Source: Motacilla alba alba (lineage: Eukaryota > Chordata > Aves > Passeriformes > Motacillidae). From it: a stretch of DNA of 64,000 bases. Shown here in pieces: positions 45,901-58,447 of this stretch. The position numbers and the translations under genes are program-made. Location of the stretch: contig NC_052046.1 in NCBI RefSeq assembly GCF_015832195.1, positions 21,940,161 to 22,004,160 of the forward strand, given 5' to 3'. The number at the start of each line of letters is the position of its first letter. The first letter of the stretch is position 1. The notes under the pieces are model-generated. The model had not been told where the DNA came from, did no database searches, and was given only the letters and a program-made list of their open reading frames with translations.

Positions 45901-47066
45901 ATCATACAATTATAAAATGAACACACAGAGCAGAATGGAAACCTTTCAAACATTTCTCCTCCCCCCACTCAATTTCCCACAGCATAAAACAAAACCTTAG
46001 ATCTTTATCCAGTCCATCACCCTTCAAATAATTAACTCAGTCCATCTCCACCCTCCCGGCAATCACCTCTCATTTCATCAAGGAGAGAGGAGCCCCCTTG
46101 CACCACAGGTTTCCCCTGGAAACACAGCCAAGTCCAGCTGTGTTTCCCCGTCACTCAGCAACCATCTTTGTGACTTCTTCCTTCCATGTCCAGTGCTCTC
46201 ACCACTGCACATGGACCAGAGCTGCTTTTAGGGTTTCCCTTTTCAAGGATGCTTCGCCCAGTTCCAGGAGAAAACGACAGTCTCTCACCTTTTCGGGACA
46301 CCAGTCCCCCCCAATATTTCACCCCCTGGGGCCGAGGGGTCTCACCACCACCTCATCGCCTGTTGTCTCTGCTCACATCGCTCCTTTGGCACCAAGCCAC
46401 CGCCTCCCCCTAAAATGCAGTCTCTGTATTACAGGAAAGGTTCTGTCCATGACCATACAAGAAAAGTCCAGCCAAAAGCCACTCCATCATCTCCTCCACC
46501 TAGGATTTTTCTCAACTTCTCTCAGTCCTTCTTCACTTGCACAACTCTGCATCACACTTGCGCATTTCCTCTTACTTTATTTCTGTCTCTCGCTCCTCCT
46601 TCAACTCCCGGAGGATCAGCATTTGCAAGGTTTCCATCATCCCACAGAAGGGTTAAAATCACAGTCTCTGCTCATCTCGAACTCCCACGCTGGCCCGACC
46701 GGGCACTCTTCCCTTGCCGCCCCCCCTTCTCCTTCTCGGCCAGGCCAGTGCTATCGAATTCCAAGGTAGCACTGGCACCTCTCTCTCTCTCTCTCCCTCT
46801 TGAGAAAGGGGGGCCGCCCACTGCCTCTCCGAGTTCTTCCACCCTTCCATCTCTGTGGGGAACTCACTCTTATCTAAGCCATCGCCTCCCGTCTCTGCCC
46901 AAGGCTCCAGCCTACCTCCCTCGGCCTCGTGACTTCTCCTCCCCCACCCAGCCCGAAGCTGGGCAGGGCAGGTCTGACCTCTCCATACACCAGAACCAAG
47001 AGAGAGTTCTCCTGGGAGTTCCTCGCTTTTAACCCCTGTGTTCTCAGAGGCGTATCCATATCCTCA

Positions 47067-47119
47067 GTGGTCAAACCAGGTGCCAATATTCACATCTGAG
47101 CACCTATTGGTTTGACCAC
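47067..47119. repeat. Hairpin in the U3 start of the ERVL-like LTR
   Basis: GTGGTCAAACCA (47067-47078) and TGGTTTGACCAC (47108-47119) are perfect reverse complements, 12 bp, separated by 29 bases. The next bases (GGTGCCAATA against CACCTATT) extend the pairing imperfectly. Confidence 0.8.
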
Positions 47120-47184
47120 CACCACCTCCCAAAAACTCACTTCCTCTCAAACCACGACAACTTCCAGCATCACTTCCTTCAAGC

Positions 47185-49190
47185 CCCAAACCAGTGTATT
47201 CCCATGAGCAAGGAATCAAGCAAAGGGGTCATAAGACCCACAGAGGTGAGCAGGGAGCATCTACAAAATCTCAAAAAGAGGAGAAAAATTTATAGGAGGT
47301 GGAAAAAGGGACAGGCCACGTGGGACATCTATAGCAATATTGTCAGAGGATGTAGGGATCCAATGCCCATTTGGAGTTGAGTATATAAACATAAATCCAG
47401 GACAGCAAGAAAGGCTTCTACAAGTAGATTAGCAGCAAAAAGAAAACTAAGGAAAATGTGGGGTCACTACTGGATCAGATAGGTGTCCTAGTGAAGGAAG
47501 ACAGAGAGAAGGCAAAATTACTGAATGACTTCTTCAGTGTTAACTACTGAGGCCAGCCCTCAGGAATCCCAGACCTTTGGGCAAGGACAGGAAGGCTGGA
47601 GAAAATACTTCCCCCAGTCATAAAGGGTTTGGTTAGAGATCAACTGTCCAGACTTATAACACACATAAATGCACAGGCCCTGATGAGAAGCACCCACAGG
47701 TGCTGAGGGAGCTGGCAGATGCTGTAGCTAAGCCACTCTCCACCATCTTTGAAAAATCATAGGAAACAGGACCAGGGCCCGATGACTGAAGGAAAACCAA
47801 TGTTACTCCCATCTTCAAAACTGGCAAGAGGGGGAATCCAGGAAACTACTGGCCAGTCAGCCTCATCTTCACCCAGGGAAAGGTGATGGAACAGAACATT
47901 CTGGAGGTCATCAAGCATGCAGAAGAAAAGAAGGTCATCAGGAGCAGTCAGCAGGGATTCCACAAGGGGAAATCATGCTTGACCAATCTGACAGCCTCCT
48001 GTGATAGCAGGGCAGGATGGGTTAGGTGAGGGGAGAGCAGTGGTTGTAGTCTGCCTCCCCTTCAGCAAGGCTTTGGACACAGTCTCCCATAACATCCTCA
48101 AAGGCAAGCACAGGAAGCGTGGTTTAGATGAATGGACAGTGGGGTGGACCAAGGACTGGCTGAATGGCAGAGCTCAGAGGGTCAAGATCAGGGCAGCAGA
48201 ATCCAGTTGGAGGCCTGTAGTCAGTGGTGTTCCCCAGGGATCAATACTGGCTCCAGTCTCACCAACATGCTTATCACTGGCCTGGATGAAGGGATCCAAG
48301 GTACCCTCAGCAGGTTAGCTGATGATCCAAACTGGGGAGTGGCTGATACACCTGAAGGCTCTGCTGCCTTTGGGCTGGACCTCAGTGGGCTGGAGAGTTG
48401 GACAGAGAGAACCCTAATGAGGCTCAACAAGGGCAAGTGCAGGGTCCTGCACCTGGGGAGGAATAACCACAAGTCCCAGCACAGGCTGGGGCTGCCCCAC
48501 TAAAGAGCAGCTCTGTGGAGAAGGACCTGGGAGTCTTGGTGCATCAGAAGGTATCAATGAGCCAGCAGTGTGCCCTTGTGGCCAGGAGGCCCAGTGGGAT
48601 CCTGGGCTGCATTGGGAAGTGTGGCCAAGAGGTGGAGGAAGCTGATCCTCCCCCCTCTACTGGGCCCTGGTGAGGCCACATCTGGAGTGCTGTGTCCAGT
48701 TCTGGGCTCCTCAGTACCAGAGAGACAAGGAGCTCCTGGAGAGTGTCCAGCAAAGGGGCACAAAGATGATGAGGGGTCTGGAGCATCTCTCTTAACGAGG
48801 GGAGACTGAGAGAGCTGGGCCAGTTTAGTCTAGAGAAGAGAAGACTGAGAGGGGATCTCATCAATGCATATAAATATCTGAAAGGTGGGTGCCAAGAGCA
48901 TGGTGTCAGACTTTTCAGTGGTGCCCAGATACTGGACAAGAAGTAATCACAATAAATTAAAACACAAGAACTTTAACTCATCATGAGAAAGAACTTCTTT
49001 ACATTGAGGATGGCACAGCACTCTTTATAACAGGCTGCCCAGGGAAATCATGGATTCTCCTTCTCCAGAGGCATTCAGAATGCACCTGAACATGTTCCTA
49101 TGTCACCTGCTCTGGGTAAACCTGCCTTAGCAGGGGTATTGGACAAGATGAATTCCAGAGTAGCCTTCTAACCTTAACTATTCTGGTGAT
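47185..49190 (+). mobile_element. CR1 LINE, 5'-truncated, with RT remnant and 3' UTR
   Basis: About 2 kb of CR1. It opens in the linker between endonuclease and reverse transcriptase (peptides resembling WKKGQATW and KENVGSLLDQIGVLVKED), passes through the RT core, and ends in the CR1 3' region with CCTGGGGAGGAATAACCAC, CTGGAGTGCTGTGTCCAGTT and a terminal ACTATTCTGGTGATGC, a worn octamer. It is the longest CR1 in the window. Multiple frameshifts and stops show it is long dead. It begins just right of the LTR at 45767-47159, whose left flank does not look like CR1, so the LTR probably landed beside rather than within it. Confidence 0.93.
47640..48503 (+). pseudogene. CR1 reverse-transcriptase relic, broken in two or more frames
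   Basis: One frame gives TPIFKTGKRGNPGNYWPVSL and VIRSSQQGFHKGKSCLTNLT, classic CR1 RT motifs. In that frame the TAG at 47760-47762 and the TGA at 47787-47789 both fall where CR1 normally has tryptophan, as expected from TGG decay, and a TGA follows at 48027-48029. The reading then continues one frame over with FSKALDTVSHNIL and VPQGSILAP, and shifts back for LADDPNWGVADTPEG and LNKGKCRVLHLGRNN. RT motif A normally has an acidic residue in its (Y/V)LDF core. Here it reads CLPFSKA, so a catalytic aspartate is lost, while the ADD of motif C survives. Not functional. Confidence 0.9.
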
Positions 49191-52100
49191 GCTAGTTTAT
49201 ACATGGTTTTGGCCCTTCTCTGGCATCTGCTGCCACACTGAGCTCTACAGATATTTTCTGTTCATTTGTGTGTTTTGTGGCTGGTGGTTTCCTTTGTGCT
49301 ACACTGAGCTCATGTATGTGCAAGTTTTCACTCCTTGGATGCCTTCTTGTTTATGTGGTTTTGTTCCTTTGTTTCCCTTTTTTGTAGACTTTTTTCCTTG
49401 TGACATTCAGAGTTGTATCCTCTCTATTTGGGCATGGTTTCCCTGTATATGCCACCACATTTTCCAGCAGCAGCTCCTTTTTTGTATCCTTGCTCTGTCT
49501 ATCCTTGTATCTTTGCTCTGTCTTCAAATGGAAGATTGTGTACTAGACTTGCCCAAGTCTCTGTGGAGTTACATAGCTGCTTTGGTCATTTTCCTTTGAA
49601 TGCCTTTCACCCTGGTTAGGAATCTAGCAGTAACTGTTTCATGTTTTATAGCTGTCCCCTGCTCAAGTCAGTCCTTTTGCCTTCACTGTAATTTGATCAG
49701 TCTCTTGTTCTCTCTTTTTTGAGTACTCTCACTCAGAAAAATAGATGATTGCTTTATGTCTCTAGGGAGCTGAGTGTGCTTTCTGAGTGTTTTTAAGATT
49801 TTGGATGGAGCCTTCCAGTCTGCCATTGCTGAATGCTGCTGATGCAGGTGATGGCATTTCCCACCATCTAGTAGTATATCTAGTTCTTAATTTTACTTTC
49901 TCTTTTTTTACCCAGCCTCTTGCAATCTTTTAGTTGTTCCATCACAATAAAAAGAAAACAGTTTTGCAAAAAAAATTATAAATTCATCTCTTTTCAAAAG
50001 CCCATGCTTGGGAGTAGGATATTGGTCACAACCACAAGATTGTTTTCTTCGTTTGAGGAGTTTAGCTTTCACTGTTGTGAGCACTTCAGAGGTTTTTTCC
50101 TGGCCCTGATTTATGTACTCTTTGGGAAGTCTTCTGTCTTTGTCAGCTGTGTTTTCCTGAAAAATGGCTACATCTGAGTCCCCTTCTTTCTTAACTGAGG
50201 GACTGACTGCTAAATTGCTATAGCTTTATAAAGAGAATGAATAATGAGAGCGCCATCTCTTAGGACAAAACCCATGGGGAAAATTGCAGGTATTCTTTCG
50301 AACACTACAACATGTTCTAGCTTGCTCAAAACAGTGCAATTCTATGCCATTAGTATTTAACAATGCCTCACAAGAAAATGGTTTTTTGTCTCTGCCTACA
50401 GTATGGTCCATGCACCAGCTGTCTGCTCTGTCTGTATTTCAGAGGTGGGGGACAACATGACACAAATGTATCCATAGTGTTGTGTTTGGAGTATTATGCA
50501 TTGTGCTTAAAAATATGCTGAGCATTAAAAAAAAAGCAGTATAAAGGTGCATCTGTCTGATAGGGGGGAAGAGGAAGCCAAAGGCAGAGAGCCTTCTTGA
50601 AGAAGTACTTCCCACTTTGTTGGAAATTCTTCCATTTCCAGTGCAGAAATACGTCTTGCAGAAATTCTTTCCCAAATCACTGTGTTAAGTCATGTTGTGG
50701 TCATAGTGATGTAGTCACAGTCATACAATGCAGGGAATCCCTCCTACTTTTTATCTGGGTAGCAAAACATTAACATGGACAAACTATCACACTGATGTGG
50801 TGACACTACTGAAATGCAGGGTGGGAATAGTAATTTAACAATATGCAATTCCTCATGCTTTGGCCCTGAACAGTTTAGGGTGCTGGCTGGTCCACTAAGG
50901 CAGCAGGCTCAGGTGTGTCAAGAAAGTTCTATGTAATGAACAAATCAGAGCCTCTCAGAGAAACACTCTGCTCTTGTGCCTATTTGAAATCTCCAAGCAC
51001 CAGCAGTCTCCCATGTGCTCTGCACTCAACTGTTCTGATAGCACCCACTTTCTTGGAGTTGGCTGGACTCGGCTTCTGGCAGCAGACCTAGCCTTTCAGC
51101 TAGATGAATCCATAATCTGGTGTAACCTTGCTGTTTGCAGATGAACCAACCCTTTGGCCAGGTTTCCTGCACACCACCAGAGGCTGGTGAGCAAATAAGC
51201 ATTTTTGTGGGAGACTACAGCATACAGCTACCCACTCCAGCAGAGAGGTTTCCTGTGCTGGTTAATGCTTGGTTTAAATTATTGGTATCTTGATTATTTA
51301 TGTCTTGGCACTGTTGACATAGCTGCTCAGGAAATAGAAGGTAGGACAACAGTTTTCCACCAGCCTTCATGATCCTTGTCAGACCAAGAAGTACATGGCA
51401 GAAAAAATCTTACCTAACCTCCAAACACGGTTCACCTCATGCTGGAGACTCTTGACACTCACCCTATGCCCAACAGCAGGAAAAATATTGTGATATTCAG
51501 GACATGCACTTCTATGCCTGCAACATTTTCTGTATAGTCTGTAATTTTGATAACAGATGTCAAGCAAATTATAATAATATCTCTTTTAAATATTGATCCA
51601 TCAAACTACCCTGTAAAAAAAAACCAATTACTGTAAAGAATATTGGAGATCACAACTAAGCCTCAGGGCTCCATCCAGCTGGAGACTCGGAGATGGGCTT
51701 ATCTTCTGAGTCATAACTCAAACAAGCTCCTGAATGTGCATTGTACATGGGAATAAATGAGAATGCTCTGGAGGAACAGAGCCAGTAAGAGCAGTACTGA
51801 AAGTAGATAAGGTCAGACCAATTCTGGTAATAAAGGCTAATTAGTAAATCAGCAATGGAGTGTTTCAATAACACTGGCTGCATTGCATCAGAAAAAGGAA
51901 AGACAGAGTGTACCAAGTGTCTGAGGGCATGCCTGAAAGGATGAAGTCAGCACACTGAAGAATTACTTCTACTTAACCATTGAAGGGCTATGTATGAGAC
52001 CCAGGATTTTATTCACTCAGCATTTTTTCAGTGCTGGAGACCAAAAATACTCTGTGTGGAAAGAGAGGTGTTGAATGATGTATTTTCAGCATGAAAAGGA

Positions 52101-53092
52101 CACAGTTGGTCTTAGAGTAGGGTTTAGATTGAAAGCTAATGTTCAATGTTCCAGAAAAGGGTCCAGCCCTGCTTAAAAAAGATTTTCAAGGCAGAAGTGA
52201 CAGGTCATTTGAGTATTTAAGTGAAAATGTAAGTATACTATGTTATATTGCAATGACATGATCTGGACCAAGCATTATTATGCAAATTATACCATAGGTC
52301 TATATCAGAATTGTTACCAAACATTGAGAGTAAAAATATAATACTATGAGAGTATTTCCAAGAAAAAGAGAAGTTAACAAAGGAATAATTAATGAGTGTA
52401 TATCACTTATCTTGGCCTTTGTGTGTTAACAACCCCACCTTTTCAGTGAGCGGGAGTTGGACTGAAAATAGCAGCATTTATTTTGCTTTAGAGTGCAGCG
52501 GCATTTTTATGAAGGCCTTGAATGTTAGCTTTTCCTGTGGGGGCTGAGATGCAGCCTCTTAGACCAGCAGCTGTAAAGTGAGAAAGAAAGACAGCACTTA
52601 GGCTGTCAAAGGGGTGACTCTTCAGTGCCTCTGCAGGGGAGACTCCAGTAAGGAGAGCTGATTGCCTGGTGATGCAGACTGCTGGCAGCACTTCAGCACT
52701 GCAGACACAACAGTGGTCATAGCATCATGTAGAGACTCATTACCATAGGACTGCCAGCCCAGAACCAAGAGTGACTTCACGTCATTGCCACCATCATGAT
52801 AGCTACAGGACCTAGCTACACAGCTTCAAGATGAGGATCCCAGTGATCCAGCAAATCTCTGCCCTAATGAATAGTAAAAAAATACCCTTTGTCCTGGGAA
52901 TTTCTACTTATTTTAATCAAAATTGTAGGCTAGAATACTCTGCAGACTAAGGAGACTAGAAACTAGAATGAGTGGAGAACTAATGAAATGGTGAGATTAT
53001 GTAGGACAAAAGCCTCTCAGTAAAAACAGGTGGGAGTGATGGCATTTCAAGACATCCTATTCAAAGATTTGTCATCATAGCAGGTTTTGGGT
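49191..53092. other. Unique non-coding DNA
   Basis: The first 400 bp are pyrimidine-rich and hold imperfect short repeats (CACACTGAGCTC / CTACACTGAGCTC). The 137-residue frame there is cysteine- and phenylalanine-rich only because of base composition. Nothing else is recognised. Confidence 0.45.
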
Positions 53093-53216
53093 TTTTGGGT
53101 TTGTTTTTGGTTTTGGTTTTGTTTGTTTGGTTTGTTTTTTTGTTGGTTTTTGGTTTTGGGTTTTTTGTTTCTTTGGTTTTTTGGTTTGGTTTTTTTTTTT
53201 TTTTTTTTTGCGTTTG
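53093..53216. repeat. T/G-rich simple repeat ending in poly-T
   Basis: Mixed GGTTTT and GTTTG units, ending in a run of 20 T (53190-53209). Compositionally similar to the repeat at 29.3 kb. Confidence 0.85.
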
Positions 53217-56084
53217 TTAATACCCAGGCAGCATCAACTATTAATTAAGAGGTGAAATTAGGAACCTTTTGTTAAAAAATTCAGTCTGCACTGCTTTTCA
53301 TTCAAACTGCACTCAAACACTCCTGAGACTTCCTCTTCTGTTCCAGGAAACCCAGAAGACCAGAATGCCACTTCCACTAGATTTAGTACAAACCTCTTTT
53401 TTGTCTGCCTTCTGCCTCCTCTCCATCTACCTGTCAATAAAAATGCTACAAAACATGACCCCTCTCTCAAAATTGATAATTCACTTCAGACCAACCTAAA
53501 TCAAATAGATGTTATCTACCACAGTCTTGGTGTGCATTTTTTGTTATAAAATGGGAAATGGTCGAACCCATATTTAATAGAGAAACATGAATTTGGAGGG
53601 ATTACTTTACAGTATTGATTTGATGTTGATTTATAGCAGAGTTGAAGAGGAAATGGGCTTTTTTGATTAAAGATTTTTCAGGGAAAAATTGGTGATTTAT
53701 TGAGTTGTGAACACTGTCCCAAGTCTTAGGAGTCTAAACTCTTCTTCCAAATAACAAGTGTAGAGGAAAGGTATCATTCCCATATTGCAGGATGACAAGA
53801 TAAGGTCTTGATGAGAGAGACCTTCTTTCAGAGTATCCAGGAATGCAGATATTTTTCTGGGCACAGTTGACCTAGCCAGCTACAGGGTCCCAGCCATGAT
53901 GGGTTCTTTCTGGGCTCATAGACATTCCAGCTGTGAGCACATCCTCTTCTTGGGCCCTTATGAGGAGGTGTTCAGCAGCAGATGAAAGCAGGTGATGTGC
54001 TAACCACTCTCTCTTCCTTCTTTCTACCCTTTTTTGTATTCAGTAGGCTCAGGGTATATGTGTGGCAATGAGCTGCAAAGTTAAATAAGTAGGAGGAAGC
54101 AAATTTTGTGAATTCCAGTAAGACTTAGTCATGAGTTACTCCCTGGACAGCACTATCATTATTATGTCTACCTGCCAGCAAAAAATATGTTCAAATTTAG
54201 AATCTTTTATTAGAAAATCAGATTCAGAAGAACCTACACTGTCAAATGACAAGCCGTGAGCAATACTGGAGCCTGGCAGTTGAGTTCCCATGCTTACAGA
54301 GACATTTAGGCTGAAGCTATGCAGCCTTTATGAGCCATTAAGGGAGCCTCCCATCAGCTGGTGAGGGCTGACTCATGCTCACGTTTTTTATGATCAGCCC
54401 CTCTGGAGCAGAGTGACTGCAGCAAAGCTCAGAACAAGCCTTGTCGAGGTGCCTGTTCCAGAGCTCATATTCATTCACCAGTGTGCCCCTGAGCTTCACT
54501 CCTCACCATCTGTGCTGTACTCTACACTAGGCCACACCAGAGCACAGCAGAAAAAGGCAGCACACCTTCATCTTAGCTCCCTGGCAAAGCTAATCCTCGA
54601 CTATTTCCTGCCCCAATTGCACCTGCAAAATTTTGCAACATGATAGCAGAAGATCTTCACGGGGTCGGCCTCAGTCTGAGAGAGCTTGGGACAGGCCTAA
54701 ATGAGGGGTACCATCAGATAGGGTGTAACTGTGGCTTTCAGATCTCCAGACTTCCCTTTCTTTTAGCCTTCCTCAACACATCCTCGCTTGCTAAACAATC
54801 TCAGTTCTGATTGCAGCCTATGGTGGTCCTTTCCCTGTATAGGGAAGATTTGGGGTTATACACCACTGTCTGGTACCATTGGGACTAACCCCATGAAACT
54901 GCCAACCTAGAAATCAAAATTTAGAAGGATGGAACACTGTATCTAAGGTGACTGGGTGGGAATTGGGAGCTTCAGTGGAGCAGCATTACCATTTCTAAGT
55001 CACCACATTTAAAAGTCACTCCCATGAAAAAGGCGTCAGACAACACAGCCTTAATGGACAAAAGACTTAATGGATATAAAAATAGAAAAAATATACTGTG
55101 GTCACACAGGTGATAGGTGTTTACAGTGCCACTCTGAAGACTCTGTGTATCCACATGGTCCACATCACACAGTCAAGGTTACCCATTTTTGGACAGGAGC
55201 TGCTGATATGCTCCATGTCCATGCTGCAGCCATAGCAGGACAGTGCTAAATGATTTATAAAAGCCCAGCCACAAGTTTCTCTCAGATGGGAGGTGTGTGT
55301 CACTGACATCTGTGCAAGTGTAGCTGCCCTAGCAACAAATAACCCCTGAACCCGGCTCACCCAGCAGCAGCTTTCATCTACTCCCAGAGGTTTGGTTTCC
55401 CTCTGGAACACCATCTCATCAGAGTCAGGAGGGATAAAAATCCAATGGTGAGGGTGCACTTCCTCTGGTTCCTCATCTTTAGTGCTGAGAGGTGAGGACA
55501 TGGAGAAGGCACCGGGACTCCCTGGTCTATAGGGCTCGAGACAGAGCCCCAGGCCCAGACTAGATGGACATTGAACATGGTACAGGAACAGTGGTACTAT
55601 GAAGATCTCCTCATGAAAGACTCAGTGCTGCTTGCACATCTGTATAAATATGCACTGAACCTTTCGGTGGAAAAGGTTGCATTAAGCTTCTGAAATGCAA
55701 GCTGACACAGCACATCACAGTGATTGCACCTTGTGCCAAGCTGCTCTGCCATCTTGTGGGAGATGGTGGAGTCCTGGGGACATCTGGGATGCCTTTCAGC
55801 TCTTCAGCCCCAGTTCGTCCCTCTCTGCCCCTGCCACATGCTAGTTGTTGTTAGTGTACCAGTGCAAAATAAGACAAATGTCTTTAATTGACCAGCCACA
55901 AGCAGTGTTTTTATCTCAGGAAACCAGTGGTGTCTAATGCATGCATAGGATATGGAGGAGCCCACAACTTAAACAGACAATGTTGAAAGACTTGTGGGCA
56001 GAGCAGTGGACCCTTGCACAATTCCAGATCCCCACTGACTACACAAAGTAGATCCTGGAGCAAAGTCCTCACCCTCAGGTTGAC
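53217..56084. other. Unique non-coding DNA
   Basis: No gene or element recognised. A 126-residue minus-strand frame at 55121-55501 has no known domain and no clear splice context. Confidence 0.45.
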
Positions 56085-56462
56085 ACAGTTGGGGCTGTTC
56101 AGTCTGAAGAAGAGAAGGTTGTGTGGAGACCTCATCGAGACCTCATCATAACCTTCCAGTATCTGAAGAGACCTACAGAGAAGCCAGAGAGGGGCTCTTC
56201 ATCAGGAACTGTAGTGCTAGGACAAGGTGTAATGGGTACAAACTGAAAGAGAGGAAATTTATGTTACATACTAGGAAGAAATTTTTCCTTGGAAGGGTGA
56301 TGAGACACTGGAACAGGTTCTCCAGGGAGGTTGTAGGTGCTCCAAACCTGGCACTGTTCAGACTAGGAGTAACCTGGGGAGGTGGCCCTGACCATGGCAG
56401 GAGGGTTGGGACTGCATGATTTTTAAGGTCCATTCCAACCCCTTAACATCCTATGATTCTGT
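56085..56462 (+). mobile_element. CR1 LINE 3' end, about 380 bp
   Basis: Contains GGGGCTGTTCAGTCTGAAGA, AGTGCTAGGACAAGGTGTAA, ACTAGGAAGAAATTTTTCCT, GACACTGGAACAGGTTCTCC and GACCATGGCAGGAGGGTTGG, in the standard CR1 order, ending at CATCCTATGATTCTG. It is 5'-truncated and carries a small deletion before the GGGGAGGTGGCC segment. Open frames across it on both strands are incidental. Confidence 0.93.
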
Positions 56463-58415
56463 TCATTAGCTCTGGGTTTCCTCTTGAGAGGAATTAGTTG
56501 GTCCATGACTCGAAGCTCAGGAATTAACTAGCATAAGTGTAGTGCTGAAGGGGTCAAGGTCCACAGGAACCCATGGAGAAGTGCTTTAGTGTCCTTCCTC
56601 CCCACTGAAAATCTGGAGTACCCAGTACCTCACAAGCTGGCAACGTCATAATTGGAAAAAAGTTTAGCTATTCCTGCTTTGGACATTCTGGTGTGAGGAG
56701 TGGGATGGAAATATTCCTTTTCACAGTGGTCTCCTTGTCCTAGCGAGTTAGAGAAAGCTGCCCTGCTTTGTGCTCAGCTGGGGATTTCCAGAAAGATGAG
56801 AGCTTTCCTTCCTGTCTCTCTGATGAGTCCACCCGGTGAGTTCATTAATTCCCCCCTCACTCAGCTGCAATCTTGCCCATTGGAACCAAGGCCACTCATT
56901 AACCTCCACCACAACTCTGAGTGCTGCTAGTGGTTCAGCAGAGCTTAACTAACTATCTGTCCAGGCTTTCTGGAACTTGATTAAATTCCCAGGAATCCAG
57001 GTGGCTGGCATAGTATGACTAAACATGCCGCTAACCACAGACCCTCCTTGGGGCCACTTCCCATCCCCAGCTTCTTACTTTCCTGTAATTAATCCCCGTA
57101 TCTAATTTCGTCCCATTTTTTCACTCACAGAGTTGAGAGCTTCTCAGTAACTGTACCTGAAGGCTATGCAATGCTACTCAGCAAGTTGCTTTTCTCCTAT
57201 GTTAACTAAAACAGCCTCCTGCACTCAACAAGCCATTTTCTGGCACTATACTCTAAGCTGTATCTGTTATGCTGGAGGATATTATTTAGAACCACATACT
57301 GCATGTGCCAACAATTACATTCCAAAACAAAGCAAGTACAAGGTAAACAAATGCAAGACCAGTAACTTTTTCATTTTAAGAAAGCCTATATAGGAAATTG
57401 TACTTCTGATTAAGAGACTTGTAGTAAAACTCAGCTGCTGGGTAGGAAGTACAGGTGGAATTTTCTGAGTCATTATTGAGCCAGTTTACCAGCATGATTA
57501 GATGGGCTCATAGCAGTTTATCAAAACTGAGATCTTGATCAGATGGTACTCATTAGTTTTGATGCAAAAATTTTAAATATTTTTGTTAGGTGAAGTGAGT
57601 AGGGTTTTTTTTAAATTTCTCTTTGTTTCTGGGATAAACCACATCTTACTCTAGGCTAATTGCAAGTAAACTAAGGTGAAATATTGCATGCAACACCATT
57701 GCTACCTGCAGCAGGCACCTGCACAACTTTCACCACAGGAAAGACAGAGAGGCAGAAATGCTGTTCTCTGGTGCACCAGAGGAGATCCTGCATTTCTGCA
57801 ATCACTGTGAAGTGGCAAATGTTATTTTAATGACACCCAGTTTGGTAGTTTCCCAAGGGTGAAATCAATATCTTGATGGTTAAACTGAAGCTACCGTTAT
57901 ATCAGTGAGAACATATGTATGACCTCATTGACAACACTCAGAACATTGAGCTGACAGGGGGCAATCTCCTGCAGACATCCAAATCCATCTGCAATACAGA
58001 GAAGACGTTCATTTAGATAATGCTTGAAAACAGCAATAGAGATAGCTAAATGTTCATTATAGGCAAGGTTCCTTCTGCTGCTTTTGAGCGTAAGCAATAA
58101 AAGGTCATACAATCTCTAATTGAATTGCTTTGTATTGTTCCAATCTACATAACGTACTGTATAAAAATAGAGCATCACCTTAAGCACTTTGTGCCATGTG
58201 GCCAAACATTGAAATTTTGCTCTTTATTGTACTTGTGCATTTTGTAATTAAGTAATTGTTATCAGAAAAGTGTTTGTCCATTTAGAGATCTATGCTACCA
58301 TGAATAGACTGTTTGTTAGTGCATCTTCATTTTACAATCTTTTATTTCTAAAATATGAAACTTGGATAAAAAATAAATAAAAGCAAACACAGAGCTAAAT
58401 CCACAAACAAAACCT

Positions 58416-58447
<32 letters not shown>

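Larger units (their letters stand above)
45767..47159 (-). mobile_element. Large solo LTR, ERVL-like, reverse orientation
   Basis: This 1393-bp element has plus-strand ends TGTCATGGTTTGG and CAAACCACGACA, near-perfect inverted termini. The 5-bp acttc lies at 45762-45766 and again at 47160-47164, a perfect target duplication. Five bases is usual for ERVL (class III) elements. A poly(A) signal on the minus strand (45895-45900) sits about 130 bp from the 45767 end, so the LTR reads right to left. It is much more GC-rich than its flanks, and the resulting lack of stops creates long spurious frames such as 46098-46769 (223 residues) and 46415-47032 (205 residues). The start resembles passerine ERVL LTRs from memory. 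Confidence 0.88.

Noticed and set aside
46098..47032. Two long overlapping plus-strand frames (223 and 205 residues)
   Set aside because: Both lie antisense inside the GC-rich ERVL-like LTR, in different phases, with proline/serine-rich low-information sequence. Low stop frequency explains them.
48001..48503. Intact CR1 reverse transcriptase
   Set aside because: Needs several frame changes, has in-frame stops and lacks the motif A aspartate, so it is listed as a relic.
49186..49599. 137-residue Cys/Phe-rich frame resembling a membrane protein
   Set aside because: Pyrimidine-rich DNA after a CR1 end yields hydrophobic codons. No motif or start context supports it.
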